The notes under the pieces: generated by a model
What the model was told of the DNA's origin: nothing
The model's database searches: none
The model's input: the letters and a program-made list of their open reading frames with translations, nothing else
Shown here: positions 57,370 to 64,000 of the stretch, one piece after another
Numbering within the stretch: position 1 is the stretch's first letter
Layout of the letters: every line of letters begins with the position of its first letter
From: Siphonodentalium dalli
Lineage: Eukaryota > Mollusca > Scaphopoda > Gadilida > Siphonodentaliidae
Assembly: GCA_032622095.1 (NCBI GenBank)
Contig: CP136062.1
Location: forward strand, 129,969,282 to 130,033,281
DNA length: 64,000 nucleotides
Reading direction: 5' to 3'
Translations under genes and position numbers: made by a program

Positions 57370-57950
57370 TTAATTCACTATATTGACAGGGCTATGCCAG
57401 ACAGTGTTACTGGCTGTGTTCATCCAGACCGGTAAGGCTTTGTTGAGCAACCATGCAAATTCGCAATATTTGGTCAAAGGTAATCTTTTTAGATTATACG
57501 AGAGATTGTGGTATCGTGTTTTTGTGAAATAATACACAATCTGTCGATCGTGTTCTATATACTTTGAAAAAAGGTGGGTTTTAAGTGCTGATTTGAAATC
57601 AGTTATGGTTTGTGGAATCCTTAAGTAATCAGGAAGTGGATTCCACAGCTTTGGGCCAGCCACAGAAAAAGCGCGATCGCCGCATGTAACCAGATCCCCA
57701 GGTTTATAGACAAGTTGATTTGCCTTGGCGGACCTGAGGGGTCTGACGGGCTGATAGCGCTGAATGAGATCCGACAAGTACGAGGGTACCAGATTATTTG
57801 AACACTTATAAGTGAAAAGCAAGACCTTAAAATGGATCCTCTGCTCAACGGCGGGAAGCCAGTGTAATTTAGCTAGAATTGGAGTGATGTTATCAAATTT
57901 CTTTGTTTTGTTAACAATCGTAGCAGCACAGTTTTGTAGCATCTTTTGGA
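57370..57950 (-). pseudogene. 5'-truncated LINE fragment (RT C-terminal region)
   Basis: The minus-strand frame (57370-57987) contains VQKMLQNCAATIV, KLHWLPAVEQRIHFKVLLF, PVRPLRSAKANQL and FSVAGPKLWNPLPDYLR, in the order seen at the end of L2/CR1-type reverse transcriptases (compare residues 713-830 of the LINE at 52045-54830, which is clearly a different subfamily). Everything upstream of this point, including the catalytic RT motifs, is absent. Homology begins at about 57950; the first residues of the frame (MTSVAKSPASDG) belong to flanking DNA. The frame is intact to its stop at 57370. Such 5' truncation is usual for LINE insertions. No function is expected. Confidence 0.85.
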
Positions 57951-59064
57951 CGCCATCTGACGCCGGTGACTTTGCCACCGATGTCAAAGGTCACGAACGA
58001 ATCGCCCGGCACTCGAAGCTGACAGACCGAACTATGAAGACGTACATTACTGAGAGATAAAAGGACTTGCCGGCCCACGACGATGCGGATCCATCTGCAA
58101 TGCTATGTGTAAGTAGATCTTGGATAATTGCGGGCAAGTTGAGTGGGTAAAGACACCACAAAATGGCGCTGCTGCGAACAAACGAATTGTTCGTGAAATT
58201 CTTGCGGTAATTCCGCGTTTTCACCGCTCAATGGCTGTCAGTGTCAAGTCGTGATCGCTGGGATTATTTCTGAATCCCGTTTTTAAATCCGGGGACATCC
58301 GTCCCATCTTGAATCGTTGGCTGATTCCTATATAATGTTGGTAATTACCAATACATTTTCTGCTAATTACAGCAGTTTTGGCGCATAATTACTTGCCCGT
58401 TATTTCCAGATTTACTTGCAAAATTTTGAGATAGATTTTGTCGGGAATCTTAAATTGTCGTGTCCACACACTTCGTCGTTGTCCACACGTCCTTTCGGGA
58501 GCTTCCTTGGATATAGTCCTAGTTTCCTCCCAGAATTGTCTGTTTTTGTTGTTTCTTTGTGGCATTTTTGTCAAATTATTTTCGACATTTTTTGCCCTCC
58601 GATTTTTTCATTTTTTTGGGGGTTCTGGCCCGTTACGTTTCCATTTTAGGGCATCGTTGTTAGTGAGGCCCTCTCATTTCAGGTATTTCCATTTTTTGAC
58701 AGAAAATGGATGACATTTTGCGATTTTCACACAAATGTTAGTTTTTGGTGAACTTAGTAATTTGTTTGCATCATTTTTTGAATGGAAATGTGGCATGCTG
58801 CTATTTTGTGTTAAATATCGGGAAATTGAGTTGTTTTGGCTTCTACCAAACATTGAAGTGGCACTATTGATTCAAATTTGGATAAATTTCCATTGCTGAC
58901 ACTTAGAAATTTTGCCAAGTGTGTTTGATCATAAAATATTTTGAGGTTTTCTGAAATTAGTAGAACAGCCTCTTGCACTCATTAGTTGGTCATTTTGTTT
59001 ATTCGGTCGTGTACTTTCTTTCATGCCAGGTGTAATTTTTGAAGGGAGCGAGAGATAGACTGAA
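57951..59064. other. Upstream flank of the long ORF, no gene seen
   Basis: Contains a perfect palindrome, TTGGTAATTACCAA (about 58338-58351), just after TATATAATG (58330-58338), a possible TATA box about 0.7 kb before the ATG at 59065. Frames at 58389-58713 have no motif. I could not find a direct-repeat partner in 62626-64000 that would mark LTRs. Confidence 0.4.
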
Positions 59065-62000
59065 ATGACCCAAAGACATATTTATTTACCCTCAACTAGG
59101 GTATGGGATCAAAGGATCCCGTCTCATAGTGAGGCCTTCACTGGCCCGAAGAAACAAAAGTCTCGGGTTCCTATCGACAATCAGTCTGATGATTTTGCCC
59201 AGAACGATGGCGACCGACATTCTCGCCGCTTGTATCGCAAAACATACCGCGCCGGTTCTGGTGCTGGGGTTTCGGGGAGGGGGCATGGATTGGCAAATAG
59301 GGCCACAAGCCCAGTTGATTTCGACTTGGAACAGGATTTTGGTAATCTTCGCGTTGATCGTAACTCTCGACCATCACGGGGTCGCGATAGTAGAAATTGC
59401 GACCAGACACAGCGACGCGATAGATCAAATGTTCATCATTCTCGTAGTGGTCGGCAACATAGCCCAGTAAGCAGGGCTGTGGAAAATCAAGGGAGGCGAC
59501 AACAATCAAATAATGCCCAACCCAATCAACGTGGCCATCAAACCGGTGGGCGACGGGTTCGGGATACGCATGATTTCAGGGAAGATCTAATGCAAGATGG
59601 GTTTCCACGTGGACGGTCTCAGTCCCGTGACAATCATTCAAATAAGCGACCCAGATATAGAGATCGGGAACGGTCTGCTGAGAATAACCGGGATAGATTT
59701 CCACGTGGACGGTCGCAGTCCCGTGATAATCACCTTGACAATCATGCAGATAGGCGACCCAGGTATAGGGCTCGGGATAGGTCTGATGATAGTGATCCCC
59801 CAGATGGGTTTCGCAGGGGCCGGTCTCCATCCGAGGATGACCATACAAATAGGCGTCCCCGAAATATAAATCGCGATGACTATGATAATCGCGTCGATTC
59901 AGATTTTGAGGACCGTCCACCAGAAAGACAGGCCCGATTTGATGGCCGTGGTCACCGATACAATAATGAGAATCATTGGGATCAGGAAAGGGGTCGGCCT
60001 GGCCCAGCCTTTCATATGGGCCGGGCCCCGCAGGATATCAGATTCAATGATAATGACCGATTTGATGCAAACAACAGTAGGGATCCTAGACCGCGACGGG
60101 CTCCGAGGATTCCAAACACTTTGCCCTCTCAATTTCAGGAATTATTTCTAAATCAGTTAGATAAATACAATTTCCCCACACAAGATAAAGAAGTACGTTA
60201 TTTGGGAAACTGTCTATATGGATGGGCCAAAAAGTGTTTTGTTGAAATTTTGAACAGTGATCCCTCAATGGGGGTAGATGATTTGTTGGTTGAGTTACAG
60301 TGGGAATCTTTACAAAGGGATGCATCCCGAAATAACTCCAAATGCAGCAATAGGGATTATGGCCCGTCGTTTGTCTCTGATAGTTACCTTTCAGAATCGG
60401 AGCAGTCATACAGTTCCAATGAGAATTACTTGAATGTCAGTCACGAGTTTGATTATAACATAAATACAAGCTGGGACATTGACTGTGATTTTTCCCGTCA
60501 GTATAATAATTATTCCACTGCCGTCTGTGAAAATGCAGACTGGAACATAACTTCGGATGACCAAGAGTGTTTTGACAATGAAACTTCGGTGTCGGATTCA
60601 GTATTGAAATCACAGCAGTTTAAGAATTCTGTATACACATTTTCTGAGGGAGCATCAAATAAATCTGTGAGGCCAAAACATAGGGTTCCTATAGAACGCC
60701 GGTACACTAACAGTACCAGTACTTACCAAATGCCTTCTTGGGATCCTGGTGACTCGATGGGCGACTATATGTCTGCCCAGTTAAACAAATTAACCGAACT
60801 AGCAGATCCCATATGTTATAGTCTGGCACAGTGTAAAAGTAGTAAATCTAATTGCAATGTTAGTGCTAATGAAAGTGTTGATGTACAGATTCAAAATGCA
60901 AGGGGCTCATCTTCTGGGTACACTCCTCCTGAATCGTCATGCAAGGGTGCTCTTCAATTGAGTGCTGAATACAATCATCCTGTGTTCACTTCCGAATCAC
61001 ATTCTGGGAATATTTTTCCCACTATTCAACTGAAAAAGTTTGATACAGTTAACGTCGGCTCACAGGACAACTCATTTGGCACTTGCCAAGTGAGAACAGG
61101 GGAAAATAGGCAAGTTTCTCTTTCATATGAACAACACTTGAACACAAGGGAATTGTCACAGTCATCCAATGATTGTGAGAGTGTTCCCGTTAACACATTG
61201 TGTCAGAACAATTCAAATGCACCTGAGTCGCCAAGCAAAATGGGCGTTTTGAATGACTGCACGTTTCATGATTATGGGAATTCTGATTCCCAGCTTCATT
61301 TGAGTGAGAATTCAGTTACGCCCGGTTCAGACTCTGGTGACGACACGAGAGAAATTGCAGTCACACAATTAAATCATGCAGAAAATCTTTCTGGTTGTGG
61401 TGATAACACGGAAGTGGTTTTTTCTGAGGTGGGTCCACTTGCGTCCAGGTCGGTTTCGCATGGGCATCTTTTGGGAACAGACTGCCACATTACAGCAGAA
61501 TCACAGGTATTCTCAAGTCATGCCAAAAGTGAACCCATCGGCTACACAGGGAATCCATTAGTTCCTATTAGGGTGGTCGCTGAATTGCAAAATACATGTG
61601 ATTTCCAAAGTATTCCAACTTTTAACAAATTTTGTGAAGAAATTGAAAGTTGCAATGAAGTTGTGCATTCAAATGGGAGATCACTCCCCGTAACAGGAAG
61701 TAAAGAACCTCTGTTTTGGAAAGCATGGATGAATGGCGCATCACTGTCTTCAGACATGATTAATGCTAATTTGGAAATTGCAAACTCTTCAAATATCCAT
61801 AGAAGTACAGGGACACATGTAAATATGGATTCTGATTTGGTAGAAATGGATCTCTCATGTAATCGGGCATATTGCCCTGTACCCCCTAATGCCACTTCAT
61901 CGGAATTAAATCATTCTGTCCCCGCAGACGGGCTCACTGGTCCGACACATCTGAATGCAATTGTCGTATCGCATTCTGAAAACAATACTCTGGTATCTAA

Positions 62001-62625
62001 AGGCAGAAATGAAATAAAACTTATTACATTAGGTACAGATTTATCGGACACTCAGTCTTGCAATGGTACCGAGGTTGATCAAGTCACAAACATTGGTTCT
62101 AATTCCTCTGGTACATCCATCAATGCACACATCGCTGCATTGGGTGGCGGTACTGATGCTTTCCAGCAAGATGGCAGGTTTCTCTCACAAAATGATAAGT
62201 ACGTGTACACCACACAATCTAAACAGTGGGCTGACTGCAGTGAGCCCAATTCAACTGCTGTGACTAACAGCTTACACTTACATCACCTTGACACTCCTCA
62301 TATGACCAAAGCATATGAAGAGATTGAAAATGTTGACGATGGTTTTCTGGCAGGGTTGTCACATGAGAATAACCTAGTAGTTTTGGATATTAATGAGTCC
62401 AGTAACTGTAGGTTTCATGGCCACAGACCCATGACAGGTTCACTGTTTCTGTCAGATGGTAAAGACAATCTGACAGGTGGTATTCACTTCAGAATTAATA
62501 TGGGCCACAAATATCAAACATCACATTTTGGGCTTTCAGATTGGATCGGGCAGACGGTTCTTGCCCGAAGGACAAGCCAGCAGGCAATTTCGATGGCCAC
62601 AAATAAACAAAACAAAACTGCATAG
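59065..62625 (+). CDS. Intronless 1186-residue protein with RS/RD-rich N-terminus and a gag-like segment
   Basis: The ATG at 59065 has G at -3 and is the first ATG of the frame; the stop is at 62623-62625. Residues 1-345 are rich in Arg, Asp, Ser and Asn, with three tandem repeats of 32-37 residues (residues about 180-285) headed FPRGRSQSRDNH, FPRGRSQSRDNH and FRRGRSPSEDDH, resembling an RNA-binding low-complexity region. Residues about 355-415 read FQELFLNQLDKYNF, DKEVRYLGNCLYGWAKKCF and VDDLLVELQ, which resembles the capsid segment of retrotransposon gag proteins (aromatic-rich start, YL-x-x-CL-x-G-x-A). The remaining 770 residues are Ser/Asn-rich and unfamiliar. No zinc knuckle, protease or reverse transcriptase is visible in the frame or in the 1.4 kb after it. 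It could be a gag of an unusual element, a domesticated gag, or a host low-complexity protein. Expression is not shown. Confidence 0.65.
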   Translation: MTQRHIYLPSTRVWDQRIPSHSEAFTGPKKQKSRVPIDNQSDDFAQNDGDRHSRRLYRKTYRAGSGAGVSGRGHGLANRATSPVDFDLEQDFGNLRVDRNSRPSRGRDSRNCDQTQRRDRSNVHHSRSGRQHSPVSRAVENQGRRQQSNNAQPNQRGHQTGGRRVRDTHDFREDLMQDGFPRGRSQSRDNHSNKRPRYRDRERSAENNRDRFPRGRSQSRDNHLDNHADRRPRYRARDRSDDSDPPDGFRRGRSPSEDDHTNRRPRNINRDDYDNRVDSDFEDRPPERQARFDGRGHRYNNENHWDQERGRPGPAFHMGRAPQDIRFNDNDRFDANNSRDPRPRRAPRIPNTLPSQFQELFLNQLDKYNFPTQDKEVRYLGNCLYGWAKKCFVEILNSDPSMGVDDLLVELQWESLQRDASRNNSKCSNRDYGPSFVSDSYLSESEQSYSSNENYLNVSHEFDYNINTSWDIDCDFSRQYNNYSTAVCENADWNITSDDQECFDNETSVSDSVLKSQQFKNSVYTFSEGASNKSVRPKHRVPIERRYTNSTSTYQMPSWDPGDSMGDYMSAQLNKLTELADPICYSLAQCKSSKSNCNVSANESVDVQIQNARGSSSGYTPPESSCKGALQLSAEYNHPVFTSESHSGNIFPTIQLKKFDTVNVGSQDNSFGTCQVRTGENRQVSLSYEQHLNTRELSQSSNDCESVPVNTLCQNNSNAPESPSKMGVLNDCTFHDYGNSDSQLHLSENSVTPGSDSGDDTREIAVTQLNHAENLSGCGDNTEVVFSEVGPLASRSVSHGHLLGTDCHITAESQVFSSHAKSEPIGYTGNPLVPIRVVAELQNTCDFQSIPTFNKFCEEIESCNEVVHSNGRSLPVTGSKEPLFWKAWMNGASLSSDMINANLEIANSSNIHRSTGTHVNMDSDLVEMDLSCNRAYCPVPPNATSSELNHSVPADGLTGPTHLNAIVVSHSENNTLVSKGRNEIKLITLGTDLSDTQSCNGTEVDQVTNIGSNSSGTSINAHIAALGGGTDAFQQDGRFLSQNDKYVYTTQSKQWADCSEPNSTAVTNSLHLHHLDTPHMTKAYEEIENVDDGFLAGLSHENNLVVLDINESSNCRFHGHRPMTGSLFLSDGKDNLTGGIHFRINMGHKYQTSHFGLSDWIGQTVLARRTSQQAISMATNKQNKTA

Positions 62626-64000
62626 TAGACAGAACTCTCACTTCTCACTGCTCCCTGGTACCGGTATTATAGACACACAGACAAGGTTAAAAGGCATGTA
62701 TTTTTTGCCCTGTCGAATTTGATCTCATATAGTTGACTCAATTTTTTGGGCAATATTTTCATTTGACGGGTGATAGTGATTGTTCTAATACCCTATATTA
62801 TTATATAAGGCCTAGTTTTAAGAGCAGAGGGAGGGGGTGAGAGGTCTATATTAATAGTACATAGAAAATCGGATGGGGACTCGGTCCCCGGGAACCAGAT
62901 CCCTAGTTATCAGGTTCTAAAATTAGAGGGAGTAGGGAACATGTGTACATATAGCGGGTACTTGTACTGTGGGGTGTCACTTTGGAAAAAGCTCCCAGAT
63001 TCTGGTTAGTAGGCTGCAGTTGGGTCCCTGACCTGGGATTTGTCAGCGTTAAACTTTACCTATTGAAAATTGGGTTTTGGGCGTGATGTAACCCGTATCT
63101 CTACTAATAAACAGTGGTTAGTGGTTATATCGCCCGTTATGACTCATGACATCAATATGGAGAACCGGATTTGTTTATGTATGCATTCTACATTTTAGAG
63201 ATGGGAACTCGGTCCCCAGTTAGCATTAATATGACCATATTTTGTTGGGCATTGCCCATAACTAATATTCAAGTATTGTTGTGGGCTGATAAGCTAAAAG
63301 CCCAACCCTAATATTCAAGTACTGTTGTGGGCTGACAAGCTAAAAGCCCAACCCTCTTGTTCAATGGAGTAATGAGAAATAAGGTCCCATGGGATGTTTA
63401 AATATGTCTATGGCAGGGGGCCCGCATAAGTGTTGCATGGTGTCGAAAGTGGGCTATGGCCCAGAGTTGGACTATTTGCCCTCACAAGTATATTATTGTT
63501 GTTGACAGGTATTGCCACATGCAAGTAGATGTGCCGGACCTGCTAATTTATATGCATTTGTTTAGTTTATAGGGTATATATTGTACAATGTTGGGGTCAT
63601 GGAGTACACCATACCCCGTTGATATAGCAATTTCTTGGTTTGTTGATCCAGGTCTTGTGGAATCAGCATACCAGTATGTCCTGTAAATAGGAGGGTTGTG
63701 TTTTTGAATAATTGTTATAACTAATTTCTGATATCGTTCTATCTGCGATACTTATATTCTACTGGTATACACAAAATCCTACTAAAGTCTGTCCAAAACC
63801 TCTGATTTCTGATAAAGCCGGATAGTAGTATATACACATATGGGTCAAGTCGTGAAGGGCGTGGTAGAGGGTGCGAGTATCAAGGTAAGTGGGCTCCGAA
63901 GCTATGAGCACAGAAGGCTATTCCAGAGTGTCAAGGTTAGCAGGTTCCATATTTAGGATGCTGTATGTGTAGGTATCGCGGTGGGACCTGTGCGGGTCCC
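62626..64000. other. 3' flank of the long ORF, no further gene seen
   Basis: Non-coding by eye, GC-richer than the window average. AATAAA occurs at 63106-63111 and could serve as a poly(A) signal. A 46-bp unit is tandemly repeated at 63263-63354. No pol-like frame follows before the window ends. Confidence 0.45.
63263..63354 (+). repeat. 46-bp tandem repeat, two copies
   Basis: Units 63263-63308 and 63309-63354, each from TAATATTCAAGTA to AAAAGCCCAACCC, differ at two positions. Each contains a small GGGCT...AGCCC stem. Confidence 0.92.

Noticed and set aside
57951..64000. LTRs flanking the long gag-like ORF
   Set aside because: I looked for direct repeats between the two flanks and found none; a partner beyond the window cannot be excluded.

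Overview
This is eukaryotic nuclear DNA, AT-rich, gene-poor and crowded with repeats. It probably comes from a marine lophotrochozoan, most likely a mollusc. The grounds are a tRNA-headed SINE (about 2479-2790) with the tail style I know from molluscs (GACATTAAACCCAAA followed by ATCA repeats), L2/CR1-type LINE remains, a Penelope-like GIY-YIG remnant, and a very high density of foldback and MITE-like elements. I recognise no spliced host protein gene. Only two long open frames look like real protein: the reverse transcriptase of a LINE at 52045-54830 (minus strand) and a 1186-residue intronless frame at 59065-62625 (plus strand) with an Arg/Ser/Asp-rich N-terminus and a short gag-like stretch.

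Layout. 1-11 kb: a decayed retroelement end, dispersed repeats, a SINE, a 1-kb tandem duplication with hairpins (4128-6127), a near-perfect 256-bp palindrome (6988-7243) and a long inverted repeat with arms of about 0.5 kb (7488-8766). 11.2-15.6 kb: two related non-coding elements (11223-12983 and 13821-15624). Each is built like an LTR element: direct terminal repeats of about 450 bp, a 902-bp interior and its own 4-bp target duplication. 16-25 kb: MITEs, an inverted repeat, microsatellites and long unique stretches. 26-27.6 kb: an unusual cluster of short palindromes centred on CTTAAG. 28-32.7 kb: further copies of the palindrome family, a 52-bp minisatellite, foldbacks and TTAA-flanked MITEs. 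35.7-36.6 kb: a 356-bp tandem repeat. 40.9-43.8 kb: a 37-bp minisatellite split by a 1403-bp hAT-like element. 44.2-46.5 kb: Penelope remnant, a terminal-inverted-repeat element and a 727/728-bp tandem duplication that is almost identical between copies. 48-51 kb: diverged tandem repeats with CAGA tracts. 52-58 kb: LINE and a 5'-truncated LINE fragment. 59-64 kb: the long gag-like frame and its flanks.

The genes do not form a pathway. The window reads as a gene desert that has repeatedly received mobile elements and local duplications. Unique stretches of balanced composition (about 480-1260, 9240-9660, 19400-20130, 28240-28740, 29740-30060) could hold cis-regulatory DNA, but this is inference. 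All family names come from recognised motifs read by eye; no database search was possible.
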